Of a stretch of 64,000 bases of DNA, positions 7,877-15,595 are shown in pieces. How positions within the stretch are numbered: the first letter of the stretch is position 1; the number at the start of each line of letters is the position of its first letter. Position numbers and translations under genes: made by a program. Location of the stretch: the NCBI RefSeq assembly GCF_011393025.1, contig NZ_JAAOEO010000001.1:424915-488914 (forward strand), read 5' to 3'. A model generated the notes under the pieces. That model was given only the letters and a program-made list of their open reading frames with translations. It had not been told where the DNA came from and made no database searches. The DNA comes from Neobacillus terrae (GTDB taxonomy: Bacteria > Bacillota > Bacilli > Bacillales > Cytobacillaceae).

Positions 7877-9220
7877 ATGAATATGCAGAGAAAAAAGTAT
7901 TTTCTTGATCCCCCGAAAATATTAGTTCTTGGATTTGCAGGAATCATATTACTAGGAACTTTATTTTTGACTTTTCCAGTCTCAACAGTTGATGGAAAAG
8001 GGCTTCATTTTTTAAATGCCCTATTTACTGCCACTTCAGCTACCTGTGTAACAGGTCTAGTTGTAGTTGATACTGGTACAACGTTTACGCATTTTGGGCA
8101 AATAGTTATCCTTTCTCTCATTCAAATTGGCGGACTGGGATTTATGACATTTGCTACGTTGTTTGCATTTCTTCTCGGAAAAAGAATTTCATTAAAAGAA
8201 AGGATTCTCCTGCAGGAATCCTTAAATAATCTTTCTATGGAAGGGATTGTACGCCTGGCAAGAAGGATTTTAATTTTTACTGCCGTTATAGAAGCAGCGG
8301 GTGCCCTTTTACTTTCAATCCGTTTTTCTTTTGATATGCCAATTGGCAAGGCGATTTACTTTGGGGTTTTTCATTCTATTTCTATGTTTAATAATGCTGG
8401 ATTTGATATTATGGGGCATTTCACCAGCCTAACCGCCTATGTAGAAGATCCTATTGTTACACTAACCGTGTCTGCTCTCATAATACTAGGCGGAATCGGA
8501 TTCATTGTTATGAATGAAGTAGTTGAATACAAGCAGACAAAACGTTTATCACTCCATACAAAGGTTGTTTTAATGTCCACCTTCTTATTGCTTGTGGGTG
8601 GAGCATTATGTTTCTTCCTCCTGGAGTTTTACAATCCCAAAACATTAAAGCCGCTTTCTTTTTCAGGAAAAATTCTGGCATCTATTTTCCAATCCGTTAC
8701 ACCAAGAACAGCGGGGGCCAATACCCTAAGTTTGCCTGATATGACTCAGTCTTCTACCTTTTTAACGATATTCTTAATGTTTGTCGGAGCCTCTCCGGGT
8801 TCAACAGGAGGCGGTATTAAAACGACCACGTTTTCTACCCTTCTTGGAGCTGTTTGGTCTCAGATTAGAGGGAAAGAGGATGTTATTTTTTATCGTCAAA
8901 GGATTGATTATGAAACAATCTATAAAGCTTTGACAGTTACTTTGTGCGGTTTGTTCCTTGTTATGGTAATAACCATGCTTTTAACCATTACTGAACATGG
9001 TAGAGACTTTCTAATGATTCTTTATGAGGTTACATCTGCCTTTGCTACAGTTGGCCTTTCTATGGGACTTACCCCTGAATTGTCACATTTAGGAAAAGCT
9101 CTTATTATTTTTACAATGTTTGCCGGAAGAGTTGGTCCTTTAACCATTTTTTACGCGGTATCCATTAAACGATCACCTGATGCTTTCCGTTATCCAAAAG
9201 GAAAAATCATGATTGGCTAA
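7877..9220 (+). CDS. KtrB/TrkH-family potassium channel subunit
   Basis: 447 residues. The four-fold MPM repeat of Ktr/Trk/HKT proteins is visible: P-loop filters ATCVTGLV, MFNNAGFD, TPRTAGAN and FATVGLS, each carrying the K+-selective glycine, spread over roughly residues 55-390. It forms the Na+/K+-coupled uptake pore in the plasma membrane and needs a cytosolic RCK partner, which is the next gene. Starts at 7877 (ATG) or 7883 (ATG) are both possible; AGGGAAG precedes. The operon lies behind a c-di-AMP riboswitch. Confidence 0.93.
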   Translation: MNMQRKKYFLDPPKILVLGFAGIILLGTLFLTFPVSTVDGKGLHFLNALFTATSATCVTGLVVVDTGTTFTHFGQIVILSLIQIGGLGFMTFATLFAFLLGKRISLKERILLQESLNNLSMEGIVRLARRILIFTAVIEAAGALLLSIRFSFDMPIGKAIYFGVFHSISMFNNAGFDIMGHFTSLTAYVEDPIVTLTVSALIILGGIGFIVMNEVVEYKQTKRLSLHTKVVLMSTFLLLVGGALCFFLLEFYNPKTLKPLSFSGKILASIFQSVTPRTAGANTLSLPDMTQSSTFLTIFLMFVGASPGSTGGGIKTTTFSTLLGAVWSQIRGKEDVIFYRQRIDYETIYKALTVTLCGLFLVMVITMLLTITEHGRDFLMILYEVTSAFATVGLSMGLTPELSHLGKALIIFTMFAGRVGPLTIFYAVSIKRSPDAFRYPKGKIMIG

Positions 9221-9243
9221 TAAGAACAGAGGAGGGAAAGTCC

Positions 9244-9900
9244 TTGATAAATTCGTATGCTGTTATCGGGCTGGGGAGATTCGGAACAAGTATCGCAACC
9301 AAGCTTTCCGATGCTGGGCAGGAAGTACTCGGTATAGACATTAACGAAGAAAGAGTGGAAGATGCCAATTCTGTGGTGACTCATGCCATGATTGCTGATA
9401 CGACTGAAATAGAAGCATTAAAATCCATCGGAATTAGAAACTTTGACACTGTTATTGTTGCTATTGGAAATGATATTCAGGCAAGCATCCTTTCAGTTCT
9501 TCTCCTTAAGGAACTCGGTGTGAAGAAAGTTATAGCTAAAGCTTTAAATAAGCTTCATGGAAAGGTCCTTTATAAAGTGGGAGCTGATTGGGTTGTTCAC
9601 CCGGAAAGGGATATGGGAGAAAGAGTTGCCCATCAGCTTTTATCACCGAATGTACTTAATTTTATTGAACTTTCCGATAAATATAGTGTTGAAGAAATAA
9701 AAATCCCTGATTGTATGAGTAATAAATCACTAAGAGAACTGGACTTACGGGCAAAATACAATTTAAGTGTTATTGCTATACGGCATAATAGCACTATAAA
9801 AATATCCCCCTCCCCAGACGAAAGTATTGCTAAGGATGATGTTCTTGTAGTTATTGGTGAAAATGCTGATCTGGCACGTTTTGCAAATATGACTGATTAA
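9244..9900 (+). CDS. KtrA/KtrC-type RCK regulatory subunit of K+ uptake
   Basis: 218 residues. The N-terminal RCK_N Rossmann domain shows GLGRFGTSIA and the acidic GIDIN end of beta-2 for nucleotide binding; an RCK_C domain covers about residues 135-218. RCK_C domains of KtrA/KtrC bind c-di-AMP (known), so the operon may be controlled by the same ligand at both RNA and protein level. The start is TTG at 9244 with GGAGGG 7 bases before. It closes the operon before a strong terminator. Confidence 0.93.
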   Translation: MINSYAVIGLGRFGTSIATKLSDAGQEVLGIDINEERVEDANSVVTHAMIADTTEIEALKSIGIRNFDTVIVAIGNDIQASILSVLLLKELGVKKVIAKALNKLHGKVLYKVGADWVVHPERDMGERVAHQLLSPNVLNFIELSDKYSVEEIKIPDCMSNKSLRELDLRAKYNLSVIAIRHNSTIKISPSPDESIAKDDVLVVIGENADLARFANMTD

Positions 9901-9913
9901 TGAAAAGCATATG

Positions 9914-9966
9914 AAAGAGGTAATGAAAGGCCCAGCAAAGGTCATTTTGTTACCTCTTTTTTTGGT
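9914..9966 (+). terminator. Terminator of the antiporter-Ktr operon
   Basis: AAAGAGGTAA pairs with TTACCTCTTT, with an inner AATGA/TCATT extension, followed by a run of T. Confidence 0.85.
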
Positions 9967-10055
9967 TTTTAAAAAAAGGGCATATGAAGTTTGATAAATG
10001 TCCAAACTCGTCCCCATTAAGAGAATAAAATATTAGAAAAAATGAGGTGAAAAAA

Positions 10056-10523
10056 ATGAGAACCTATGATTATTACTATAATGACGAACCTGGAAGGAAT
10101 AATAGGAGGTCGGAGGTATCTCCCTCCGCATCCATTGAAAATGATTGCCAGAGACTGGCAAACATCATTGGAGGTGAGGTCATTACATCAACTCCGGTCT
10201 GTGTTGTTCAAAGACTGCGGGATATAAATGCCACCATTTTAGGCCGCCATACCCGTTCCCCATTAGCACTCCCATTTGCCTTATCCTTTGAAGACAATCG
10301 AAAAGGAAGAACGCTGAACCTTGGTGAATCAGTTGTACTGGAAAGAGAAATAAACCCATTCATGACTGCTCTGAGAAGAAGAGGAATTACAGTGACAGCT
10401 GTCCACAATCATTGGCTGTTTGACGAACCACGTCTGATGTATATGCATTGGGAAAAGGTTGGAGATCCATTCGAGTTTGCAAGAAATAGTTATAAGGCTG
10501 CGAAGGAGGCTGGGCTTTTTTAG
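10056..10523 (+). CDS. DUF1259 domain protein
   Basis: 155 residues. One DUF1259 domain fills about residues 25-150, with the conserved block TVTAVHNHWLFDEPRLMYMHWEKVGDP. Relatives are LppY/LpqO lipoproteins of actinobacteria, but this copy has no signal peptide, so it is probably cytoplasmic. Function is unknown; the two His and the aromatic residues suggest a ligand pocket. ATG at 10056 is chosen because GAGGTG lies 6 bases before; a GTG at 10047 overlaps that site. Monocistronic, with a terminator 40 bases on. Confidence 0.85.
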   Translation: MRTYDYYYNDEPGRNNRRSEVSPSASIENDCQRLANIIGGEVITSTPVCVVQRLRDINATILGRHTRSPLALPFALSFEDNRKGRTLNLGESVVLEREINPFMTALRRRGITVTAVHNHWLFDEPRLMYMHWEKVGDPFEFARNSYKAAKEAGLF

Positions 10524-10564
10524 GAATCCCCCACCTTCCTTTACATGTATAAATGTTTCATAAC

Positions 10565-10600
10565 GCCCTAGGCTGAGTTATCAGCTTTGGGCTTTTTTTT
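10565..10600 (+). terminator. Terminator of the DUF1259 gene
   Basis: GCCC-t-A-g-GCTGA / (T)CAGC-ttt-GGGC hairpin followed by eight T. Confidence 0.85.
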
Positions 10601-10739
10601 ATATAAATATTTTTAAGGAAAGCCCCTGCAGCAGTAATTTGAAATGAGAATTGCATTAAAAATTACGTGAGCGGGTTTAACCTTATTTGATAGGGCTACT
10701 AGATATATAAAACTAAACTTAAAGGAAGGGCGGGCCAGA

Positions 10740-11177
10740 ATGGACAGATTAAAGAATATTTTTATGAGAGTTAGGGATGACTCTGATCAAATTATCAAGG
10801 AAAGCCAGGATGCCGAAAATCCATTAGCTATTCTTTTTCGTACAGTGCTGGAAGAACAAAAGGATACCTGTGGAAAACTTATGGATTCTTTACAAAGGAA
10901 GGAACAAGATTTTAAATCCTTTAAGAAAGAAATTTCTATTTTATATCATGACGATTCTATAGCTGATTCAACCTTTCGGGCTTGGGGAAGAGCCCTAACC
11001 TGGCAGGATGAAAGTGCAGCTGAGCATGTTAACGATTTAGATTTATTATTTCAGAGGATTAAAAAGAACCTGAAGGAAGCAGCAAAGGAGCTGGAAGAGC
11101 AATTCGGTCCAGAAAAGATTAAATATGCAGTGCCAGAGTTATATTTGCCTAAAACACAAAGAGAGGGTGGTCAATAA
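10740..11177 (+). CDS. Hypothetical helical protein coupled to the LysM-molybdoenzyme
   Basis: 145 residues, highly charged and almost entirely helical by composition, with no signal peptide or membrane helix. I do not recognise a domain. Its stop overlaps the start of the next gene (TAATG), so translation of the two is coupled, and AAAGGAAGGGCGG precedes its own ATG. Small helical partners next to molybdoenzymes often serve as cofactor-insertion chaperones or accessory subunits; that role is inferred from position only. The upstream 140 bases show no clear Fnr site or promoter. Confidence 0.75.
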   Translation: MDRLKNIFMRVRDDSDQIIKESQDAENPLAILFRTVLEEQKDTCGKLMDSLQRKEQDFKSFKKEISILYHDDSIADSTFRAWGRALTWQDESAAEHVNDLDLLFQRIKKNLKEAAKELEEQFGPEKIKYAVPELYLPKTQREGGQ

Positions 11178-13594
11178 TGGCTTGGGAAAAAGAACGGGTT
11201 GATATGAATGTATATACCCAGGGAGAAGTTGATAAATGGGTTTACAGCACATGCAATATCTGTTCAGTAGGCTGCGGATGCCATATTGCAGTAAAAGATA
11301 ATAAGGTTGTTGGGATTAAAGGTAATTCCAAACACCCTATTAACCGAGGAAGACTGGGACCAAAGGGTGAAAATCAATGGCATGCAAATAATAGTCCAGA
11401 CAGGCTCCTTACACCGATGATTCGGGATGCATTTGGGCAGCTCGTACCAGCTTCTTGGGAGGAAGCAATGGAACTTATGGTTCAAAAAGCAAAGGAAACG
11501 TTAAAAAAGAAGGGCCGTAATGGGATAGCTATTTATTCTACGGGACAGGCTTTCCTGGAAGATTATTATACCATTGCAAAAATTGGCCGGGCGGGAATTG
11601 GAACGCACCTGCTTGACGCCAATACAAGGCTCTGTACCGCTACTACTGAATTTTGCCTTTTACAATCCTTTGGTTCTGATGGGGTTCCGGCCTCTTTTGA
11701 TGATGTTGATGAAACAGATACCCTATTCATGTTTGGGCATAATCCTGCTGAAACAGGAACTGTCCTATTTGAAAGAATAATGGAACGAAAAAAAAGAACA
11801 GGAAAGCCGTATATTATAGTAGTGGATCCGAGAAAAACTCTTACCGCCCGTATGGCAGACTTGCATCTGCAATTGTATCCGGGAACAAACGTTGCATTAT
11901 TAAACGGTCTCCAAAGATTAGTATTGGAAGAGGGTCGTGTAGACCACCATTTTATCGAAAACAATACAATCGGTTTTGAAAAAATGGCAGAGCCACTTGG
12001 AGAGTGGACTTTGGAACATACTAGTAAAGTTACTGGAATACCTGCTGGATTAATAAAAGAAGCAGCAGATATCCTTGGACAAACTGACTCACTGGTGACC
12101 ACTACCCTTCAGGGAACCTACCAAAGTGCTGATGCCACCACAGCATGTGTAGCGATTAATAATCTGCATTTAATTAGGGGACTTATCGGCAAACCGGGCT
12201 CGGGGCCTCTCCATATGGCAGGTCAGCCAAGCTCATCTGCAAATCGTACAGCTGGAGGCGTAGGTACTTACCCGGCAAACAGAAATTCAAATAATCCGGA
12301 ACATCTAAAAGAAATCGCCGAACTTTGGAACGTTAAGGAAATGGATTTACCAGTAGGGCCTGAAAAAGGAATAGAAGAGCAAATAGATATGATGGAAAAT
12401 GGTGAGATCGAGTTTTTCTGGAACATAGGAACAAATCCAATGGTTTCACTTCCAAATAGGGCGAGGGCAAGAAAGGCATTTGAAAAAACCTTTGTTGTTG
12501 TACAGGATCCATTTTTAACAGAAACATCAGTTGTTGCAGATGTTGTAATCCCAGCAGCACTATGGGGAGAAAAAGAAGGAACGATGGAAAATGCGGACAG
12601 GACGATTAATTTATTAAGGAAAGCAGTGGAGCCCCCTATGGGAGTGAAATCTGATTTTGAGATATTGCTTGATTTTGCCCAAAGAATGGATTTTCAGGAC
12701 AAGGATGGGAATCCTCTGATCCAATATTCAACACCAGAAGAATGCTTTGAAGAATGGAAAAAGGTCTCAGCGGGAAGGCCTTGTGACATGACTGGAATTA
12801 CTTATGAAAAGCTAGAACAATACAATGGATTGAGATGGCCTGTTACAGAAAAGGCACCAGAAGGAACCGCCCGATTATACTCTGATGGACACTTTCCAAC
12901 AGAAACCTCCTATACTCAATCCTTCACAAAAGATCAGTTTACAGGAAGACCGCTCTCGAAGGAAGAGTTTGAGGAATTAAATCCAAATGGAATGGCCATA
13001 CTCCATCCAACAAGGTACCTCCCTCCTGTAGAGCAGCCAAATAAGAAATACCCTTTATGGGTGACAACAGGAAGGCTGGTCTGGCATTGGCATACAAGGA
13101 CAAAAACCGCCCGTTCTCCATACCTGCAGACTGCAGCACCAAATGGATATGCGGAAATTAATACAGAAGATGCTCTTGAACTAGGGCTGATAGAAGGTGA
13201 GAAGGTTAGGATTATTTCTCCAAGAGGGGAAATTGAAGTACCAGTGAGAATTGGAGAAACAGTTCAAAAAGGGTTAATCTTTGTTCCTTTTCATTACGGA
13301 AGCTGGCATAAAAAGGAGGCAGCAAATGCGTTAACGGCAGATTTTACAGATCCGCTATCCAAACAGCCTACCTTTAAGCAGTCTGCATGCAGAATAGAAA
13401 AAATGAGAGATACTCATTTAGTTGGCGAAAATGAAACTCTCGGTACTATTGCCGAACAATTTGGTACTAGTATTGATGCTATTCAAAAGGTTAATAGGCT
13501 TGTCTCTCCTTATGATGTTCAAATGGGAATCAAGCTGGAAATACCTCTCTCCATTGCAAATGTTCCGCTGCCTGAATATCTTCCATATAAATAA
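11177..13594 (+). CDS. Molybdopterin oxidoreductase (NapA/NarB-like) with C-terminal LysM domain
   Basis: 805 residues. The N-terminal Mo/Fe-S fold has C26-x2-C29-x3-C33, but the usual fourth Cys of the LCxKG motif is Gly61 (GRLGPKG); an extra Cys35 follows C33. The probable Mo ligand is C153 in NTRLC, as in NapA/NarB nitrate reductases rather than the Sec/Cys site of formate dehydrogenases. The MGD-binding C-terminal domain (about 610-740) has TTGR and FHYGSWH. A LysM-type repeat follows at about 745-795 (VGENETLGTIAEQFG ... YDVQMGIKLEIP). There is no Tat signal, so a wall-binding LysM on a cytoplasmic-looking enzyme is odd. Substrate unknown. It ends at a perfect 17-bp terminator. Confidence 0.88.
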   Translation: MAWEKERVDMNVYTQGEVDKWVYSTCNICSVGCGCHIAVKDNKVVGIKGNSKHPINRGRLGPKGENQWHANNSPDRLLTPMIRDAFGQLVPASWEEAMELMVQKAKETLKKKGRNGIAIYSTGQAFLEDYYTIAKIGRAGIGTHLLDANTRLCTATTEFCLLQSFGSDGVPASFDDVDETDTLFMFGHNPAETGTVLFERIMERKKRTGKPYIIVVDPRKTLTARMADLHLQLYPGTNVALLNGLQRLVLEEGRVDHHFIENNTIGFEKMAEPLGEWTLEHTSKVTGIPAGLIKEAADILGQTDSLVTTTLQGTYQSADATTACVAINNLHLIRGLIGKPGSGPLHMAGQPSSSANRTAGGVGTYPANRNSNNPEHLKEIAELWNVKEMDLPVGPEKGIEEQIDMMENGEIEFFWNIGTNPMVSLPNRARARKAFEKTFVVVQDPFLTETSVVADVVIPAALWGEKEGTMENADRTINLLRKAVEPPMGVKSDFEILLDFAQRMDFQDKDGNPLIQYSTPEECFEEWKKVSAGRPCDMTGITYEKLEQYNGLRWPVTEKAPEGTARLYSDGHFPTETSYTQSFTKDQFTGRPLSKEEFEELNPNGMAILHPTRYLPPVEQPNKKYPLWVTTGRLVWHWHTRTKTARSPYLQTAAPNGYAEINTEDALELGLIEGEKVRIISPRGEIEVPVRIGETVQKGLIFVPFHYGSWHKKEAANALTADFTDPLSKQPTFKQSACRIEKMRDTHLVGENETLGTIAEQFGTSIDAIQKVNRLVSPYDVQMGIKLEIPLSIANVPLPEYLPYK

Positions 13595-13635
13595 AAAACA
13601 ATACCCTTTTTCTCAAGGAAAAGGGTATTGTTTTT
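13594..13635. terminator. Bidirectional terminator between converging operons
   Basis: A perfect 17-bp inverted repeat (AAAAACAATACCCTTTT and its complement) with an 8-base loop. It overlaps the last base of the molybdoenzyme stop and the DUF421 stop codon. Confidence 0.95.
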
Positions 13636-14494
13636 AGCCTTTTAAATAGGGTGAAAGTTTTTTTATTGTTTCTTCAAGTTTCTCTCCGTTTTTTTGAAAC
13701 ATTGTTTTAGCTTCCTGGCTTTGAGTTTGAAGTGAAAAACTCATCATATCTGCATGGCATTTTTTTAAGGTGGCTAGTAAAAGAGGTCGCTGTTGAGGAG
13801 AAGGGACTTTAATTTTATCGTCGTAAATATCTACTGTCAGTTCCCCATAAGAATTAACTTGTCCCATAAAAACATTTGGTAAGGATAGATTCATTTTTTC
13901 CAGTTCTGTTTCTAGCCAGCCCTTGCTTTTACCTGAAGCTCTTAATGCCTCATTGAGTATACTTCCGTCCATTATAACAGTTTGAGGTTCCTTCTCATTG
14001 GCTGTTTTTAAATTTAAATCCTTTGGTGTTAATGGCTGATTCTCTTTTTTTAGCAAAACACTCAGATTTCCGCGAGGTTCAAGTACGGCAAATTCTACAT
14101 CTGCAGTCCGAAAGATGTTTTTTTGCCGCAGCAGAGCTGAGAGTTCATCAATGGTATACTTTTCTTTTTTTAAATTATCTTCGAGAATTTTTCCATCCTT
14201 AATGATTACAGCACCTCTTCCTTCCACAATATCCCGGAAGGATTTACTTTTTAAAGAAAAGACGTCAACCAAAAAAGTAAGACCACCGAAAAAAAATATA
14301 CCAACGGCACCATTAATCATACTTTCTTCGAGTCCTGTAATTGCTTCACCTGCAATGCTTCCTATGGTAATTCCTGAAACATACTCTAAAAAGGAAAGTT
14401 CGGAAATTTGCTTTTTGCCAAGCATCTTTGTCACAAGAAATAATATAATCATAAAAATAAAAGACCGTATGATAATATCGATCCATCCTGGCAT
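13634..14494 (-). CDS. DUF421 (YetF-like) membrane protein
   Basis: 286 residues. Three N-terminal membrane helices with the family motif LGKKQISELSFLEYVSGITIGSIA are followed by the DUF421 cytoplasmic domain (GRGAVIIKDGKI, YTIDELSALLRQKNIF, DVEFAVLEPRGNLSVL) to about residue 160. A further ~120-residue region resembles the extended form of the family and contains a second repeat-like part (GWLETEL, VFMGQVNSYGELTVDIYDD). It is last in an operon with two DUF1657 genes, start 19 bases after the preceding stop, GGAGGTGG site. In spore-forming Bacillus, DUF421 with DUF1657 occurs in the spoVA-2mob spore heat-resistance operon (known); the spore role here is inferred. Confidence 0.88.
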   Translation of the reverse strand: MPGWIDIIIRSFIFMIILFLVTKMLGKKQISELSFLEYVSGITIGSIAGEAITGLEESMINGAVGIFFFGGLTFLVDVFSLKSKSFRDIVEGRGAVIIKDGKILEDNLKKEKYTIDELSALLRQKNIFRTADVEFAVLEPRGNLSVLLKKENQPLTPKDLNLKTANEKEPQTVIMDGSILNEALRASGKSKGWLETELEKMNLSLPNVFMGQVNSYGELTVDIYDDKIKVPSPQQRPLLLATLKKCHADMMSFSLQTQSQEAKTMFQKNGEKLEETIKKLSPYLKG

Positions 14495-14512
14495 ACTTTT
14501 TCCACCTCCACT

Positions 14513-14719
14513 TTATGAGTTTTTATACTGAGGTTCTTCTCTTTGCAAGTTTTCCATCCGATCGGTAAGTTCTTTATTTATTTCACTAATAGTTAGCATG
14601 GATTCATGAAAAACTTTGCTGGCATCTTCATGGTTTGAATTTAATGCCAAAATTGAGAGTTGAGATTCAATACCCTTAAGACTGTATAGGCATTGTTTCA
14701 CGTTTGAAATTACAGTCAT
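14513..14719 (-). CDS. DUF1657 protein (second copy)
   Basis: 68 residues, starting MTVISNVKQCLYSLKGIESQLS and ending EEPQYKNS, the same ends as its neighbour. DUF1657 proteins are small helical proteins of spore formers, often beside spoVA-type and DUF421 genes. ATG at 14719 is chosen over an in-frame start at 14764, because GAAAGGATG lies 5-12 bases upstream and the upstream extension is encoded by a hairpin. Function unknown. Confidence 0.85.
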   Translation of the reverse strand: MTVISNVKQCLYSLKGIESQLSILALNSNHEDASKVFHESMLTISEINKELTDRMENLQREEPQYKNS

Positions 14720-14738
14720 TCTTAACATCCTTTCAAAG

Positions 14739-14759
14739 AGGCTGGCTAAGCGCCAGCCT
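14739..14759 (-). other. Hairpin between the two DUF1657 genes
   Basis: A perfect 8-bp stem, AGGCTGGC / GCCAGCCT, with a 5-base loop, in the 47-base gap. It lacks a strong T-run, so it is more likely an mRNA-processing/stability or partial attenuation element than a full terminator. Confidence 0.5.
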
Positions 14760-14766
14760 GTCAAAA

Positions 14767-14970
14767 TTACTGTTTATATTGTGGTTCTTCTTGTTCAATT
14801 TCCTGAAGACGAGGTTCGAGGTTATCGAGAATAGTTTGTGTTTGCTGAGCAGCATCTTGATAAAGCTGCTTTGCATTTTGGTTATCAGTTGATAAAGCAA
14901 AAGTTTCAAAGCTTGCCTGGGCGCTTTTTAACCCGGCAACAGCCTGTTTTACCTGAGCAATAACGGTCAT
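14767..14970 (-). CDS. DUF1657 protein (first copy)
   Basis: 67 residues: MTVIAQVKQAVAGLKSAQAS start, an all-helical body rich in Gln/Ala, and EEPQYKQ end. First gene of the DUF1657-DUF1657-DUF421 operon. AAAAGGGG precedes the ATG. The promoter upstream has a perfect forespore (sigma-G) -10 element. The two DUF1657 copies are clearly paralogous but divergent, so the duplication is not recent. Confidence 0.88.
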   Translation of the reverse strand: MTVIAQVKQAVAGLKSAQASFETFALSTDNQNAKQLYQDAAQQTQTILDNLEPRLQEIEQEEPQYKQ

Positions 14971-15007
14971 AATAATCCCCTTTTCAAATTAAATTAACTT
15001 ACAAATG

Positions 15008-15036
15008 TAGTATGTCGTTTATTTAAAATGATATGT
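15008..15036 (-). promoter_or_regulatory. Sigma-G-type promoter of the DUF1657-DUF421 operon
   Basis: On the minus strand ACATA-N17-CATACTA. The -10 element matches the sigma-G consensus CATNHTA exactly; the -35 is one base off GHATR. The predicted transcript would start about 30 bases before the first ATG. Confidence 0.6.
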
Positions 15037-15118
15037 ATGCTTTTTAGGTAGGGATTTAATGCAATTTTTTTTAATTCGTTCATATATTTAAGCTATATGG
15101 AGTAAAGGGGGAAAAATG

Positions 15119-15457
15119 ATGGCAAAACCGGGTAAAGATGATTTTGTTAATGGGTTTGTACCGCACCACAATCATGGTTCTGTAGACTATACTTCAGTAA
15201 GCGCAGGGCACGTACATCAATGTCTCGATATTACTTCACCGCCGATTCAGACACAGGATGGCGGGCATATTCATTATACCGAAGGCTATGTCATGTTTGA
15301 AAACGGACATAACCATCATTATAAGGCTTATTCAGGCCCCGCTATTCCAGTAGGAAATGGAATGCATGTACATTACTATGACTTCTACACTTCAGAAGAG
15401 GACGGTCATAAACACCACATCAGAGGAGTGGACCATCCTGCACCAGGAAATAAATAA
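15119..15457 (+). CDS. ymaF: YmaF family protein
   Basis: 112 residues from the second ATG (15119); an ATG at 15116 is also possible, AAAGGGGG lying 4 or 7 bases upstream. It carries repeated His-rich units (GHVHQCLDIT, GGHIHYTEGY, GHNHHYKAYSG, MHVHYYDFYTS, GHKHHIRG), the hallmark of YmaF. About 18 His residues arranged in regular repeats suggest metal binding, and the gene family is largely confined to Bacillaceae; the role is not known. Monocistronic, closed by a strong terminator. Confidence 0.88.
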   Translation: MAKPGKDDFVNGFVPHHNHGSVDYTSVSAGHVHQCLDITSPPIQTQDGGHIHYTEGYVMFENGHNHHYKAYSGPAIPVGNGMHVHYYDFYTSEEDGHKHHIRGVDHPAPGNK

Positions 15458-15461
15458 TTTG

Positions 15462-15500
15462 AAAAAAAGACAATTGGGACCATACCAATTGTCTTTTTTG
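15462..15500 (+). terminator. Terminator of ymaF
   Basis: AAAAGACAATTGG / CCAATTGTCTTTT perfect stem with a 7-base loop and T-run. Confidence 0.9.
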
Positions 15501-15595
15501 AAACATTCAGTCTTCAATAGTTCCAATTCATTTTTTCTTTCATTATAATTAAAGAATGCCTTTTAGGCTTTAATACATAAAAAGGGATGGGTTTT

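Noticed and set aside
14513..14764. Longer DUF1657 protein starting at 14764
   Set aside because: The extra 15 residues are encoded by an intergenic hairpin and lack a ribosome site; the start at 14719 matches its paralogue.
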